Translations under genes and position numbers: made by a program
Source: Ralstonia sp. 25mfcol4.1
GTDB taxonomy: Bacteria; Pseudomonadota; Gammaproteobacteria; Burkholderiales; Burkholderiaceae
Length of the DNA stretch: 64,000 nucleotides
Direction of reading: 5' to 3'
Assembly: GCF_900104095.1 (NCBI RefSeq)
Contig: NZ_FNJO01000002.1
Location: 496,001 to 560,000 of the forward strand
The notes under the pieces: model-generated
The model's database searches: none
The model's input: only the letters and a program-made list of their open reading frames with translations
Told to the model about the DNA's origin: nothing
Shown: piece after piece, positions 8,301-18,218 of the stretch
How positions within the stretch are numbered: position 1 is the stretch's first letter
Layout: the number at the start of each line of letters is the position of its first letter

Positions 8301-8354
8301 GATCACGTCGCGCCCGCCGTGCGCCCGTAGCGTTTCAACCTAGGAGATTGCGCC

Positions 8355-8813
8355 ATGCCCCCGATGTCCAATATCGTGCTTGCCACCGACGGTTCCGCCT
8401 TCAGCGACGCCGCCGCACGCTTTCTGGCCGATGGCAAGTTGCTGCAGACCGGCTTCACGGTGCACGTGGTTCACGTGTCGCCCGACGTCACGGGCCAGGT
8501 GCGTGCCTTCGTCAGCAAGGAAACCATCGACGCATGGCACAACGAGGCCAGCGACAAGGCCATGACGTCGGTCTGCGCCATCCTGGAGGCCGCGAAGATC
8601 CCGTTCGAGCGCCATGCGCTGCATGGCTATCCGCCCGAAAAGATCCTGGGTCATGCGAAGTCGGTGAATGCCAGCGCCATCGTCATGGGCACCCACGGGC
8701 GTGGGTCGTTCTTCGACGCCGTACTCGGCTCGGTAGCCGGCCGCGTTCTGGCACATGCCACCTGTCCGGTGGTGATGGTCAAGGCGGAGGAAAAGGTCAA
8801 GCCGCAGGCTTGA
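8355..8813 (+). CDS. Universal stress protein (UspA family)
   Basis: A 152-residue single-domain Usp. It opens with the beta strand NIVLATDGSAFSDAAA and ends with the ATP-binding signature GTHGRGSFFDAVLGSVAGRV followed by CPVVMV, that is G-x2-G-x9-G-S, so it belongs to the nucleotide-binding Usp class. The first ATG is chosen because AGGAG lies 8 bases upstream; a second methionine three codons in is possible. Many proteobacterial usp genes respond to oxygen limitation, and an FNR-like box upstream supports that here. It converges on srkA. Confidence 0.92.
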   Translation: MPPMSNIVLATDGSAFSDAAARFLADGKLLQTGFTVHVVHVSPDVTGQVRAFVSKETIDAWHNEASDKAMTSVCAILEAAKIPFERHALHGYPPEKILGHAKSVNASAIVMGTHGRGSFFDAVLGSVAGRVLAHATCPVVMVKAEEKVKPQA

Positions 8814-8820
8814 CGCGATG

Positions 8821-8840
8821 ACCGGCCCAGGCGGGCCGGT
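8821..8840. repeat. Perfect hairpin at the usp / srkA convergent junction
   Basis: ACCGGCCC-aggc-GGGCCGGT is an uninterrupted 8-bp stem with a 4-base loop, sitting between two convergent stop codons. No T-run follows on either strand, so it is not a canonical intrinsic terminator. Confidence 0.55.
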
Positions 8841-8849
8841 GCGGACGGA

Positions 8850-9899
8850 TCAGGCCGCCCAGAGCGGCGGTTCGTCCATCAGCGCGATCTGTTCGCGCAG
8901 TTCCAGAATGCGATCCTGCCAGTAGCGCGCGGTGCCGAACCAGGGAAACGCGGCCGGGAACGCGGGATCGCGCCAGCGGCTGGCGAGCCACGCGCTGTAG
9001 TGCAGCAGGCGCAGCGTGCGCAGCGCCTCTACCAGCCACAGCTCGCGCGTATCGAAATCGGCAAAGTCCTCGTAGCCGGCCACGATGTCGGCCAGCTGGT
9101 CCTGCATCGCCGCACGATCGCCTTCCAGCAGCATCCAGATGTCCTGCACCGCCGGGCCCATGCGGCTGTCGTCGAAGTCGACGAAGTGCGGCCCCGGCGT
9201 GCCGCGACCGCGCGCATCGGCTTCGTCGATCCACAGCACATTGCCGCGATGGCAATCGCCATGCAGGCGCAGCAGGCGAACGTCTCCGGCGCGCTCGTAG
9301 CAGCGGCGCACGGCATCGAGCGCCAGGTCCACGGCTGCGCGCCAGGGCGCGAGCAGATCGGCGGGAATGCAGTCGTGATGGAGCAGATAGTCGCGCGGGG
9401 CCACGCCGAACGTGTCGACATCGAGCGCCGGCCGTGCCTGGTATGCCGTGGCCGCACCGCAGGCGTGAATGCGGCCGATGAAGCGGCCCAGCCAGGTGCG
9501 CGTGGCGGCCTGGTCCAGCGGCGGCTCGCGGCCGCCGCAGCGCGGAAACACGGCAAAGCGGAAGCCCGCGTGCGCCAGCAGCGTGCTGGCCGGCGCTTCG
9601 CCCATGCGCAGCGGCAGCGCCGGCACGGCGGGAATCTCCGCGTCGGCCAGTTGCTGCACAAAGGCATGCTCTTCGAGGATGGCGGCGTCGCTCCACCGGC
9701 CGGGCCGGTAGAACTTGACCACCACGGGCGAGGCATCCTCGATGCCGGCCTGCCAGACACGATTCTCGTAGCTGTTCAGGGCCAGCAGACGGCCATCCGG
9801 ATAGAAGCCCGCCGCCTCCAGCGCATCGAGGATGCACTCGGGCGTCAGACCCGCGTACGGGACATCGTCGTCTGACAGCGGGTTATCCGGGTGGGCCAT
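8850..9899 (-). CDS. srkA: Stress response kinase SrkA (YihE/RdoA)
   Basis: A 349-residue aminoglycoside-phosphotransferase-fold serine/threonine kinase. The catalytic loop LRLHGDCHRGNVLW and the metal-binding FVDFDDSRMGPAVQDIW are intact, and the C-terminal region HYSAWLASRWRDPAFPAAFP is characteristic of SrkA. E. coli SrkA is 328 residues and protects against stress-induced death, in part linked to Cpx envelope stress and MazEF. The gene starts 12 bases after the rhlE stop, so the two are probably cotranscribed leftward. Confidence 0.92.
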   Translation of the reverse strand: MAHPDNPLSDDDVPYAGLTPECILDALEAAGFYPDGRLLALNSYENRVWQAGIEDASPVVVKFYRPGRWSDAAILEEHAFVQQLADAEIPAVPALPLRMGEAPASTLLAHAGFRFAVFPRCGGREPPLDQAATRTWLGRFIGRIHACGAATAYQARPALDVDTFGVAPRDYLLHHDCIPADLLAPWRAAVDLALDAVRRCYERAGDVRLLRLHGDCHRGNVLWIDEADARGRGTPGPHFVDFDDSRMGPAVQDIWMLLEGDRAAMQDQLADIVAGYEDFADFDTRELWLVEALRTLRLLHYSAWLASRWRDPAFPAAFPWFGTARYWQDRILELREQIALMDEPPLWAA

Positions 9900-9911
9900 G
9901 GTCGGGTCCGA

Positions 9912-11516
9912 TCAGGGAGCGGGCTTGCGGCTGCCGCCAAGCAGTGCGGCCTGCGGCGCCGGACGGCGATTGCGGGCCGGTGCCGCAGCCACGGCGTCCT
10001 GTGCGGGACGCGGCTGCTGCGGGCGAGCCTGCGGCTGACGCGGTTGCTGTTGCGCCCGGGCCTGCTGCGGACGCGGGCCGGCCGGCTTGGCAGCGCCGTT
10101 CCCTGCACCCTTGCCCGCACCATTGCCATTGCCGTTGCGGCCTTCGCCACGTGCCGGCTGCGTGCCCTGGGCGGGACGCGGCTGGCGCGGCTGGCTCGGC
10201 TGACCCGCCGATTCCTGGCGCTGTCCTTGCGGGGCGCGCGGGGCGCGGCGCTCGCCGCCATTGGCACCGCCGCCACCGTTGCCGCGCGGCTGTCCGCCAC
10301 GGCCCTGTTGCGCGCCGCCGCCACGTTGCTGGCGGCCTTTCTGGATCGGCTCGGCGGCGATACTCGGGTCCACTTCAAACCCGGGCAGCGTCACCTGTTC
10401 GATCTGGCGCTTGATCAGGCGCTCGATATCGCGCAGCAGCCCATGCTCGTCCACGCAGACCAGCGAGATCGCCTCGCCCTCGGCGCCCGCGCGGCCCGTG
10501 CGGCCGATACGGTGGACGTAGTCCTCGGGCACGTTGGGCAGGTCGAAGTTCACCACGTGCGGCAGCTGGTCGATATCGATGCCGCGCGCGGCGATGTCGG
10601 TGGCCACCAGCAGGCGCAGCGTGCCGGCCTTGAATTCGGTCAGCGCACGGGTGCGGGCAGACTGGCTCTTGTTGCCGTGGATGGCCAGCGCGGACAGGCC
10701 GTCCTTGGTCAGCTGTTCCGCCAGGCGGTTGGCGCCGTGCTTGGTACGCGTGAAGACCAGCACCTGGTGCCAGTCGTGCTGGCGCACCAGATGGGCCAGC
10801 AGTTCGCGCTTGCGGTCGCGGTCCACGGGGAACACGCGCTGCGCCACGGTTTCGGCCGTGGTGTTGCGGCGGGCCACCTCGATCGACGCGGGATTGTTCA
10901 GCAGGCGGTCGGCCAGCGCGCGGATATCGTCCGAGAACGTGGCCGAGAACAGCAGGTTCTGCCGCTTGGCCGGCAGCACGTTCAGGATCTTGCGGATGTC
11001 GTGGATGAAGCCCATGTCGAGCATGCGGTCGGCTTCATCGAGCACCAGCAGCTCCACGTGGGACAGGTCGATGGTGCGCTGGGACACGTGGTCGAGCAGG
11101 CGGCCGGGCGTGGCCACCACGATGTCCACGCCACGCTTGAGCGCATCGATCTGCGGATTGATGCCGACGCCGCCGAACATCACCATCGAGCGCAGTTTCA
11201 GGTACTTGCCGTAGTTGCGCACGCTTTCCTCGACCTGGGCGGCCAGTTCGCGCGTGGGGGTCAGTACCAGGGCGCGCACCTGCGGGCGGCCGCCGCGAGG
11301 CGCCGGATTGTGCGCCGCGGCCTCGGCCAGCAGCTGCAGCATCGGCAGGGTGAAGCCAGCGGTCTTGCCGGTGCCGGTCTGGGCGCCGGCGAGGAGATCG
11401 CCACCTTTCAGAATTGCGGGAATGGCTTGCGCCTGAATCGGGGTCGGCGTGGTGTAGCCCTGTTCGGCCACGGCACGCACCAGCTTGTCGGACAAGCCGA
11501 GATCGGAAAAAGACAT
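9912..11516 (-). CDS. rhlE: DEAD-box RNA helicase RhlE
   Basis: A 534-residue ATP-dependent RNA helicase. The core (1-390) has the Q motif ([12 protein letters not shown]), motif I AQTGTGKT, Ia [14 protein letters not shown] ([13 protein letters not shown]), III SAT, V ARGIDI and [12 protein letters not shown]. This order and the opening MSFSDLGL fit RhlE, which works in ribosome assembly and RNA turnover. The last 145 residues are a disordered tail of G, Q, P, R and A with RGG-like pieces, longer than E. coli RhlE's tail, and likely to bind RNA or partners. It sits upstream of srkA in the same leftward unit. Confidence 0.94.
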   Translation of the reverse strand: MSFSDLGLSDKLVRAVAEQGYTTPTPIQAQAIPAILKGGDLLAGAQTGTGKTAGFTLPMLQLLAEAAAHNPAPRGGRPQVRALVLTPTRELAAQVEESVRNYGKYLKLRSMVMFGGVGINPQIDALKRGVDIVVATPGRLLDHVSQRTIDLSHVELLVLDEADRMLDMGFIHDIRKILNVLPAKRQNLLFSATFSDDIRALADRLLNNPASIEVARRNTTAETVAQRVFPVDRDRKRELLAHLVRQHDWHQVLVFTRTKHGANRLAEQLTKDGLSALAIHGNKSQSARTRALTEFKAGTLRLLVATDIAARGIDIDQLPHVVNFDLPNVPEDYVHRIGRTGRAGAEGEAISLVCVDEHGLLRDIERLIKRQIEQVTLPGFEVDPSIAAEPIQKGRQQRGGGAQQGRGGQPRGNGGGGANGGERRAPRAPQGQRQESAGQPSQPRQPRPAQGTQPARGEGRNGNGNGAGKGAGNGAAKPAGPRPQQARAQQQPRQPQARPQQPRPAQDAVAAAPARNRRPAPQAALLGGSRKPAP

Positions 11517-11770
11517 GAAATGACGCTTCGGCTGCCCGTTGCGCAGCAGATGTGCGCCAATCGTGGGGCAGCTCGGGTAGAGAACCGTACCTGAGGGTCA
11601 GGGCCGGCGGGATGGGTCGATTGCCCCCGTTCCCGGGCTGGAAAGGCCCGTAGTGTACCAGTCTGTGGAAACTGGCGCGCCGCTCGTCGGCGCCAGGTGG
11701 CGCTGCGCTATCATGACGGCCACCCGGTGCCGGCGCGCCCAGCCCGCTCCCATCGCCCTTCCCCATCGCC

Positions 11771-13459
11771 ATGCGGTTCCGTTTCGTCGAAGACCAGGAA
11801 GTCACGCTCTTTGCGGCCATCCCCGTCGGGCTGCTGGCCGGCATCGTGACCACGCTGTTCAAGGACGCGCTGGAGGCCAGCGGCCTGGTCATGTTTGGCA
11901 GGGACGCCGACATCGTGCTGATCTTCGCGGGCCTGGCGCTGGCCTGGCGGGTCGTGATCCCGGTGGCGGGCGGCGCCCTGGCCGGCGCCCTGCTGATGGC
12001 GGCACGGCACTATGCCCGCAGCGAGACCCTGCCCAGCGAATACATGGAAGCCGTGGCGCGCGGCACGGGCCGGCTGCCGGTACGCATCACGCTGCTGCGT
12101 GCGCTGTCGTCGTTCTGCTCGATCGTCTCGGGCAGCTCGGTGGGCAAGGAAGGCGCGATGATCCAGCTGGCCGCGCTGGCCGGATCGATCTTTCCGTCCG
12201 GGCGCGCCGACCAGGCCGCCGGCGACAGCAACATGCGCCGCATGCTGACCGCGTGCGGCGCGGCGGCGGGCCTGGCCACCGCCTATCACACGCCCTTGTC
12301 GGCCGCAGTATTCGTGGCCGAAGTGGTGTTTGGCGCCCTGGCCGTGCAGCGCCTGATGCCGCTGCTGCTGGCGTCGGTGGCCGGCACCATGGTCAGCCAG
12401 TGGCACGGCGGCCTCGAACCGCTCTACACGGGCCTGCATATCGGCCCCGACCTGCTCCAGCAACCGCACCTGCTGCTGGCCGCCGCCGGCATCGGCCTGA
12501 TCGCCGGGGTGTCGGGCGCGGTCTTCATGCGCGCCAACACGCTGGCCCGCAACGGCTTCCGGCACGTGCCCGGCGGCCCGGTGGCGCGCCTGGCGCTGGG
12601 CGGCCTGCTGGTCGGGCTGCTGGCCATCGTGGTGCCCGAAGTGGTGGGCAACGGCTACTACACGATCCAGACCATCCTGCGCAACGAACCGCTTTCGGTG
12701 GCGGTCTGGGGCGTGCTGCTGGCCAAGCTGCTGGCCACCGTGGTCAGCATGGGCTCGGGCGCCGTGGGCGGCGTGTTCACGCCATCGATGTTCGTGGGCG
12801 CGGCGCTGGGCCAGCTCGTGGCGCTGGGCATTCCGGGCGGCACGTCCACGCCGGTGCTGCCGCTGGTCGGCATGACGGCCTTCCTGTCGGCCACCAGCCA
12901 GGCACCGCTGATGTCGATCCTGATGGTCTTCGAGATGACGCTGGCACCCACGCTGCTGCTGCCGCTGATGATCGGCGCGGTGGCGGCGTACTACACGGCG
13001 TCGCGCTGCCAGACGCTGTCGCTCTACAGCGTGGTGGTGGAGCGCGCGCAGGCCTCTGCGGCCGCGGAACGCGCGCGGGGCCTGCGCCTGGCCGGCCTGT
13101 GCGATCCGACCAGCACGGTCATCGATCCCACCGCCACGGTGGCCCAGGCGGCCGACAAGTTCGCCGAGACCGGCACGCGCTACCTGTATCTGGTGGACGG
13201 AGCCGGCACGCTGCTGGGCGCCATCTCGATCCACGCCATCCAGCGCGCGCAGCGCGAGGCCCCCGACGCCACGCTGATTTCCCTGGGCGATCTGGCGTTC
13301 CCGTCCCTGACGCCCGACTCCCGTCTGCGCGACGCGCTGGCCATCTTCTCCGAGCACGGCATCAACCGCATTCCACTGGTGCGCGATGCCGCCAGCCGGG
13401 AACTGATGGGCACCGTGTCCAAGCAGCGTGTGCTGCAGGAGGCAGCCTGCCTGTTCTGA
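11771..13459 (+). CDS. clcB: ClcB-like CLC chloride channel/antiporter with C-terminal CBS pair
   Basis: A 562-residue CLC protein. The membrane part (about 10-425) carries GSSVGKEGAMIQLAALAGS, where the gating glutamate (E127) is followed by GA rather than the GP of ClcA, and ACGAAAGLATAYHTPLSAAV followed by FVAEVVFGA, both closely matching E. coli ClcB. The later motif MGSGAVGGVFTPSMFVGAAL is also standard. Unlike E. coli ClcB (418 residues), it continues into two CBS repeats (about 440-560), which commonly bind adenine nucleotides and gate CLC proteins. Family evidence allows channel or chloride/proton exchange; retention of the gating glutamate is compatible with either. Confidence 0.9.
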   Translation: MRFRFVEDQEVTLFAAIPVGLLAGIVTTLFKDALEASGLVMFGRDADIVLIFAGLALAWRVVIPVAGGALAGALLMAARHYARSETLPSEYMEAVARGTGRLPVRITLLRALSSFCSIVSGSSVGKEGAMIQLAALAGSIFPSGRADQAAGDSNMRRMLTACGAAAGLATAYHTPLSAAVFVAEVVFGALAVQRLMPLLLASVAGTMVSQWHGGLEPLYTGLHIGPDLLQQPHLLLAAAGIGLIAGVSGAVFMRANTLARNGFRHVPGGPVARLALGGLLVGLLAIVVPEVVGNGYYTIQTILRNEPLSVAVWGVLLAKLLATVVSMGSGAVGGVFTPSMFVGAALGQLVALGIPGGTSTPVLPLVGMTAFLSATSQAPLMSILMVFEMTLAPTLLLPLMIGAVAAYYTASRCQTLSLYSVVVERAQASAAAERARGLRLAGLCDPTSTVIDPTATVAQAADKFAETGTRYLYLVDGAGTLLGAISIHAIQRAQREAPDATLISLGDLAFPSLTPDSRLRDALAIFSEHGINRIPLVRDAASRELMGTVSKQRVLQEAACLF

Positions 13460-13512
13460 GGCGGCTACGCCACATATGCCGGGCGCGCGGTTCCCCCGGC
13501 CACGGCGCAAAC

Positions 13513-13533
13513 GGGTAAAATCGCGGGTTACCC
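13513..13533. promoter_or_regulatory. Short palindrome over a likely -10 upstream of a secreted-protein gene
   Basis: GGGTAA-N9-TTACCC is a perfect 6-bp inverted repeat that includes TAAAAT (13516-13521), a good -10 hexamer. It lies about 100 bases before the ATG at 13620. Short enough to be chance, but the overlap with a promoter element is suggestive of an operator. Confidence 0.3.
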
Positions 13534-13619
13534 TGCCTGCGCGATGGTTGCAAGCGTGATGGCGTCCGGCGCCGGCGGTATTCCAAGAACGATCGGCGTA
13601 TTTCTTGTCGGGAGCCTTC

Positions 13620-14045
13620 ATGCTGAAGCCGTTGTCGCGTTCGTCGCACGTCGCGTGCGCCGCAGTGCTGCTGTTGTCCGCCGTCCCTGCCATGGCGCAG
13701 ACCGCCCAGACCATGAGCCAGACCACTGGCCCGGTCACGACCCAGGTGACGAACCTCGCGGTGGCCGGCGCCCCCGTGCGCGTGATACCGGCCGACGCCC
13801 CGATGGCCCGCCTGGAGCTAGCGCGACCGACGGCCACCGACCCGCTGCAGGCAAGGCTCGATGGCAAGGCCCATGGCGTGGCCCCCGGATTGCGGATCTT
13901 CAGCACCGACACCCTGCTGATGAATCCCAACACGGTGGCCGGCAAGAAGCTCGACGTGCGATACAAGCTCGACCTCTATGGCCAGCTGCTGACCGCATGG
14001 GTACTGACCGACGCGGAAGTGAAGGCCTGGAAGGCCGCGCACTGA
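13620..14045 (+). CDS. Small secreted protein of unknown function
   Basis: A 141-residue protein with a clear Sec signal peptide (VACAAVLLLSAVPAMA, cut after about residue 26). The mature part starts with a Q/T-rich stretch (TAQTMSQTTG) and then a compact region with PLQARLDGKAHGVAPGLRIF and a C-terminal VRYKLDLYGQLLTAWVLTDA that looks like an amphipathic beta-hairpin plus helix. No family recognised. The ATG is preferred to an in-frame TTG 15 bases upstream because GGGAG lies at ideal spacing before it. It lies just before miaB in the same direction but the 60-base gap and different function suggest independent roles. Confidence 0.75.
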   Translation: MLKPLSRSSHVACAAVLLLSAVPAMAQTAQTMSQTTGPVTTQVTNLAVAGAPVRVIPADAPMARLELARPTATDPLQARLDGKAHGVAPGLRIFSTDTLLMNPNTVAGKKLDVRYKLDLYGQLLTAWVLTDAEVKAWKAAH

Positions 14046-14106
14046 CCCTTTAAGAATCAGCCTGTTGTGCCCTGATGCCCCCAGGTAAACCACTGAGACC
14101 GGCACC

Positions 14107-15459
14107 ATGAAGAAGGTATTTGTCAAAACGTACGGCTGCCAGATGAACGAGTACGACTCGGACAAGATGGTGGACGTGCTGAACGCCACGCAGGGCATGG
14201 AGCCCACGGACAACGTCGAAGACGCCGACGTGATCCTGTTCAACACCTGCTCGATCCGCGAAAAGGCCCAGGAGAAGGTGTTCTCCGAACTGGGCCGCAT
14301 GAAGGCGCTGAAGGCCGCCAAGCCCGGTCTGGTGATCGGCGTGGGCGGCTGCGTGGCCAGCCAGGAAGGCGCGGCGATCGTGTCGCGCGCCCCGTACGTG
14401 GACGTCGTGTTCGGACCGCAGACGCTGCACCGCCTGCCCGACCTGATCAACCGCCGCCAGTCCACCGGCCTGTCGCAGGTCGATATCTCGTTCCCGGAGA
14501 TCGAGAAGTTCGACCACCTGCCCCCGGCGCGCGTGGACGGCCCGAGCGCCTTCGTATCGATCATGGAGGGCTGCTCGAAGTACTGCAGCTACTGCGTGGT
14601 GCCGTACACGCGCGGCGAGGAAGTGTCGCGTCCGTTCGAGGACGTGCTGGCCGAAGTGGCCGGCCTGGCCGACCAGGGCGTGCACGAGGTCACGCTGCTG
14701 GGCCAGAACGTGAACGCCTACCGCGGCACGATGGGCGGCACCAGCGAGATCGCCGACTTCGCGCTGCTGATCGAATACGTGGCCGAGATTCCCGGCATCG
14801 AACGTATCCGCTACACCACCAGCCATCCGAAGGAATTCACCTCGCGGCTGGTGGAACTGTACGAACGCTGTGACAAGCTTGTGAACCATCTGCACCTGCC
14901 CGTGCAGCATGCATCGGACCGCGTGCTGATGGCGATGAAGCGCGGCTACAGCGTCCTGGAGTACAAGAGCATCATCCGCCGCCTGCGCACGATCCGCCCG
15001 GACATGTCGATGTCTTCCGACTTCATCATCGGCTTCCCCGGCGAAACCGATGCCGATTTCGACAAGCTGATGGCCATGGTGCACGAAATCGGCTACGACA
15101 CGTCGTTCTCGTTCATTTTCAGTCCACGCCCCGGCACGCCGGCCGCGAACCTGCACGACGACACGCCGCATGACGTGAAGCTGCGCCGCCTGCAGATCCT
15201 GCAAGCCGCAATTGAAGAAAATGTGGTGCGGATCAGCCAGGGCATGGTCGGCACGGTGCAGCGCATCCTGGTGGAGGGTCCGGCCCGCAAGGACCCGACC
15301 GAACTGCACGGCCGCACCGAGAACAACCGGGTGGTCAACTTCGCGCTGCCGGGCGTCCCCCAGGCCCAGCGCGACCGCATGGTCGGCCAGATGGTGGACG
15401 TCAGCATCACGCAGGCGTTCCCGCACTCGCTGCGCGGCGAAATCGTTGTGCGCCAATAA
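14107..15459 (+). CDS. miaB: tRNA-2-methylthio-N6-dimethylallyladenosine synthase MiaB
   Basis: A 450-residue radical-SAM methylthiotransferase that adds the methylthio group to i6A37 of tRNAs reading UNN codons. The three auxiliary-cluster cysteines are C11 ([13 protein letters not shown]), C48 ([10 protein letters not shown]) and C82 (GGCVAS). The radical-SAM motif is C156-x3-C160-x2-C163 in [20 protein letters not shown]-terminal TRAM domain follows (about 380-445, [11 protein letters not shown]...[10 protein letters not shown]). All catalytic residues are present. It begins the conserved miaB-phoH-ybeY-corC-lnt block and the stop lies six bases before phoH. Confidence 0.97.
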   Translation: MKKVFVKTYGCQMNEYDSDKMVDVLNATQGMEPTDNVEDADVILFNTCSIREKAQEKVFSELGRMKALKAAKPGLVIGVGGCVASQEGAAIVSRAPYVDVVFGPQTLHRLPDLINRRQSTGLSQVDISFPEIEKFDHLPPARVDGPSAFVSIMEGCSKYCSYCVVPYTRGEEVSRPFEDVLAEVAGLADQGVHEVTLLGQNVNAYRGTMGGTSEIADFALLIEYVAEIPGIERIRYTTSHPKEFTSRLVELYERCDKLVNHLHLPVQHASDRVLMAMKRGYSVLEYKSIIRRLRTIRPDMSMSSDFIIGFPGETDADFDKLMAMVHEIGYDTSFSFIFSPRPGTPAANLHDDTPHDVKLRRLQILQAAIEENVVRISQGMVGTVQRILVEGPARKDPTELHGRTENNRVVNFALPGVPQAQRDRMVGQMVDVSITQAFPHSLRGEIVVRQ

Positions 15460-15465
15460 GCCTTT

Positions 15466-16464
15466 ATGAAGATTCCGACAGCAGAATTCGTCGCCCCCAA
15501 GGACGACAACACCCGCCTGCAGAACCTGTGCGGGCCGCTGGATGAAAACCTGCGCCAGATCGAACAGGCGCTGGACGTGACGATCCAGCGTCGCGGCCAC
15601 CGCATGACCGTGCGTGGCGAGCGCGCGCAGGACGCGGCGCTGGCGCTGGAGCGTTTCTACAACGACGCCAAGGTCACGCTGTCGATCGACGACGTGCAGC
15701 TTGGCCTGGTGGAATCGCGCCAGATCGCCGCACACGGCGCCTACCTGCCCGGCAACGAAAACGACGAGGCATCGTCGGATCTTGAAGACGATTCGCCGGT
15801 GCTGCACACGCGCCGTTCCGGGCTGCAGGGCCGCACGGCCATGCAGCGCGAATACCTGCGCAACGTCCTGTCGCACGACCTGACGCTCGGCATCGGGCCG
15901 GCCGGTACCGGCAAGACCTACCTCGCCGTGGCCTGCGCCGTCGATGCGCTGGAACGCGACGCGGTCAAGCGCATCGTGCTGACGCGTCCGGCCGTGGAGG
16001 CCGGCGAACGACTCGGCTTCCTGCCCGGCGACCTGGCCCAGAAGGTCGATCCGTACCTGCGCCCGCTGTACGACGCGCTGTACGACCTGCTGGGCTTCGA
16101 TCGCACGCAGAAGATGTTCGAGCGCCAGATGATCGAGATCGCGCCGCTGGCCTACATGCGTGGCCGCACGCTGAACCACGCCTTCATCATCCTGGACGAA
16201 GCCCAGAACACCACGCCGGAGCAGATGAAGATGTTCCTGACGCGGATCGGTTTCGGCTCCAAGGCCGTGATCACCGGCGACACCACGCAGATCGACCTGC
16301 CGCGCGGCCAGAAGAGCGGCCTGGTGGAGGCGCAGCACGTGCTGCGCGAAGTGCGCGGCGTCGCTTTTACCCGCTTTTCCAGCATCGACGTGGTGCGCCA
16401 TCCGTTGGTGGCGCGCATTGTGGATGCCTACGACGAATATCACGCCCAGCACAAGGACGCCTGA
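15466..16464 (+). CDS. ybeZ: PhoH-like ATPase (YbeZ)
   Basis: A 332-residue P-loop NTPase. An N-terminal KH-like RNA-binding segment (about 20-75, [16 protein letters not shown]) precedes the ATPase domain with Walker A GPAGTGKT (144-151) and Walker [10 protein letters not shown]. The length and order match YbeZ, the phosphate-starvation-like protein that associates with YbeY in 16S rRNA maturation and ribosome quality control. Its position directly before ybeY (two-base gap) supports that partnership. Confidence 0.95.
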   Translation: MKIPTAEFVAPKDDNTRLQNLCGPLDENLRQIEQALDVTIQRRGHRMTVRGERAQDAALALERFYNDAKVTLSIDDVQLGLVESRQIAAHGAYLPGNENDEASSDLEDDSPVLHTRRSGLQGRTAMQREYLRNVLSHDLTLGIGPAGTGKTYLAVACAVDALERDAVKRIVLTRPAVEAGERLGFLPGDLAQKVDPYLRPLYDALYDLLGFDRTQKMFERQMIEIAPLAYMRGRTLNHAFIILDEAQNTTPEQMKMFLTRIGFGSKAVITGDTTQIDLPRGQKSGLVEAQHVLREVRGVAFTRFSSIDVVRHPLVARIVDAYDEYHAQHKDA

Positions 16465-16466
16465 AC

Positions 16467-17219
16467 TTGACCAAGAAGTCTCCCGCCACCAAGACGCCCG
16501 ACGCCACCCGCGTTGTCCTGTTCGATGCCGACGGCCGCGCCCGCAAGGCGGCGGCGCACGCGCTGCGCATCCAGCTGGCCGACGGCCGCAGCCTGACGCT
16601 CGACCTGTCGCAGGCCAATGACGGCGTGGTAGCGCTGCTGGCCGAGCACACCGACACCCGCCAGCAGGCCGGCCTGCTGGTGCGCCCCGACAACGGCGAC
16701 GCGCTGTCGGTAGCCGTGACGGCCACGCCGATCGTGACGACCACGGGCACGCCGGCCACGCCGGCCGAGGTGGAGCTTGACATCCAGTTCGGCGACGGCA
16801 CGCGCAAGCGCCCCGGCGTACCGACGCGCAAGCAGATCGAAAAATGCGTGAAGTCGGCCCTGTATGACGATGCCGCGCTGACCATCCGTTTCGTGGACGA
16901 GGAAGAAGGCCGGGCGCTGAACCGCACGTACCGGGGCAAGGACTACGCGACCAATGTCCTGACATTTGCCTATGCCGAGGGCGCCGACGACCCCGTGACC
17001 GGCGACATCGTACTGTGCTGCCCGGTGGTGGAGGCCGAGGCCAGGCAGCAGAAGAAGCCGCTGGAGGCGCACTACGCCCACCTGATCGTCCACGGCGTGC
17101 TGCACGCGCAGGGCTACGAACACGAGGACGACGCCGAGGCCGAGGAAATGGAGGCCATCGAGACCGAAACGCTGCAGGCGCTGGGCTTCAGCGACCCGTA
17201 CCAGCCCGTGCGCGAATAA
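16467..17219 (+). CDS. ybeY: Endoribonuclease YbeY with N-terminal extension
   Basis: The C-terminal ~155 residues are YbeY, the zinc-dependent RNase for 16S rRNA 3'-end maturation: [18 protein letters not shown] and the ligand motif H209-G-V-L-H213-A-Q-G-Y-E-H219 are intact. About 95 extra residues come first, beginning at a TTG codon two bases after the ybeZ stop. They keep the high-GC third positions of real coding sequence and include a beta-rich stretch ([37 protein letters not shown]) ending in a TA-rich linker. No ATG exists between; the alternative start is a GTG at the VELDIQF segment where canonical YbeY would begin. E. coli YbeY has 155 residues. Confidence 0.92.
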   Translation: MTKKSPATKTPDATRVVLFDADGRARKAAAHALRIQLADGRSLTLDLSQANDGVVALLAEHTDTRQQAGLLVRPDNGDALSVAVTATPIVTTTGTPATPAEVELDIQFGDGTRKRPGVPTRKQIEKCVKSALYDDAALTIRFVDEEEGRALNRTYRGKDYATNVLTFAYAEGADDPVTGDIVLCCPVVEAEARQQKKPLEAHYAHLIVHGVLHAQGYEHEDDAEAEEMEAIETETLQALGFSDPYQPVRE

Positions 17220-17234
17220 GCACAAAGGGCTGTT

Positions 17235-17275
17235 CCCCGTGATGCCGGCGCCATTGCAATCCTGGCGTCACGGGG
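17235..17275 (+). repeat. Stable hairpin between ybeY and corC
   Basis: CCCCGTGA (17235-17242) pairs with TCACGGGG (17268-17275), and inner CGCCA/TGGCG extends the stem after a bulge. The only following T-run is CCTTTTAG, weak for a terminator, so it may attenuate or protect RNA between the ybeZ-ybeY and corC-lnt halves of the block. Confidence 0.5.
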
Positions 17276-17330
17276 CTGCAAGCCTTTTAGTGTATGCTTC
17301 AGACGATCTCCACCACGCGCTAGCCGCGAC

Positions 17331-18218
17331 ATGAACGACCCCTATCCCAGTTCGAAGCCTGCCAGCTACAGGCAGCCGGATCGGCCCCGATCCCTCCTCG
17401 AACGCCTTTCGGATTTCATCTCCCCCGAGCCGGACACCCGCGCCGAACTGCTGGAAGTGCTGCAGGACGCGCATGAGCGCAACCTGATCGACGCCGACTC
17501 CCTCTCGATGATCGAGGGCGTGTTCCAGGTGTCGGAGCTGACGGCGCGCGACATCATGGTGCCCCGTGCCCAGATGGATGCGGTCAACATCGCGGATACG
17601 CCAGAAGCGTTCATTCCCTACATGCAGCAGACTGCGCACTCGCGCTTTCCGGTGTACGAGGGCAATCGTGACAACATCATCGGCATCCTGCTGGCCAAGG
17701 ATCTGCTGCGCTACTACACCGACGAGAATTTCGACCTGCGCGAAACGCTGCGCCCGGCCGTGTTCATTCCGGAGTCGAAGCGCCTGAACATCCTGCTGCG
17801 CGAGTTCCGGATCAATCGCAACCATATTGCGATCGTTGTCGACGAGTATGGCGGCGTGGCCGGGCTGGTCACGATCGAGGACGTGCTGGAACAGATCGTG
17901 GGCGACATCGAGGACGAATTCGATCTGGACGAAGACCAGGACATGATCCTGCCGACCACGGACGGCGCCTGGCGCGTACGTGGCCTGACCGAGATCGAAC
18001 AGTTCAACGAGGCATTCGGCACGGCCTTCCCGAACGATGACGTCGATACGGTGGGCGGCCTGCTGACCAACCACGTGGGCCACGTCCCGCATCGCGGCGA
18101 GGTCATCACGTTGCCGCCGATCCGCTTCGAAGTGCTGCGCGCCGACGCGCGCCAGGTGCATCTGCTGCAGGTACACCGCGAGGCTCCGGCAGACACCAAC
18201 GGCGTGGCCGACGCATGA
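17331..18218 (+). CDS. corC: CorC/HlyC-family CBS protein (YbeX)
   Basis: A 295-residue soluble protein linked to magnesium/cobalt efflux and, in E. coli (YbeX, 292 residues), to ribosome homeostasis. The N-terminal helix region contains MIEGVFQVSELTARDIMVPR, followed by a CBS pair (about 75-200; SRFPVYEGNRDNIIGILLAK, IAIVVDEYGGVAGLVTIEDV) and a CorC_HlyC domain (about 210-290, LPTTDGAWRVRGLTEIEQFN). No membrane segment is present, as expected for CorC. The stop overlaps the lnt start (ATGA). Confidence 0.94.
   Translation: MNDPYPSSKPASYRQPDRPRSLLERLSDFISPEPDTRAELLEVLQDAHERNLIDADSLSMIEGVFQVSELTARDIMVPRAQMDAVNIADTPEAFIPYMQQTAHSRFPVYEGNRDNIIGILLAKDLLRYYTDENFDLRETLRPAVFIPESKRLNILLREFRINRNHIAIVVDEYGGVAGLVTIEDVLEQIVGDIEDEFDLDEDQDMILPTTDGAWRVRGLTEIEQFNEAFGTAFPNDDVDTVGGLLTNHVGHVPHRGEVITLPPIRFEVLRADARQVHLLQVHREAPADTNGVADA

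Larger units (their letters stand above)
8032..8354. other. Divergent regulatory region, orphan regulator / universal stress protein
   Basis: This 323-base gap has no gene. It holds a 12-base perfect inverted repeat at 8114-8147, an FNR-like box at 8259-8272, a possible -10 at 8295-8300 and the ribosome site TAGGAG at 8341-8346. It is notably AT-richer than its surroundings, consistent with a regulated intergenic region. Confidence 0.7.

Noticed and set aside
13605..13619. TTG start adding five residues to the secreted protein at 13620
   Set aside because: The ATG at 13620 has a well-spaced GGGAG and a cleaner signal peptide; the TTG overlaps that ribosome site.
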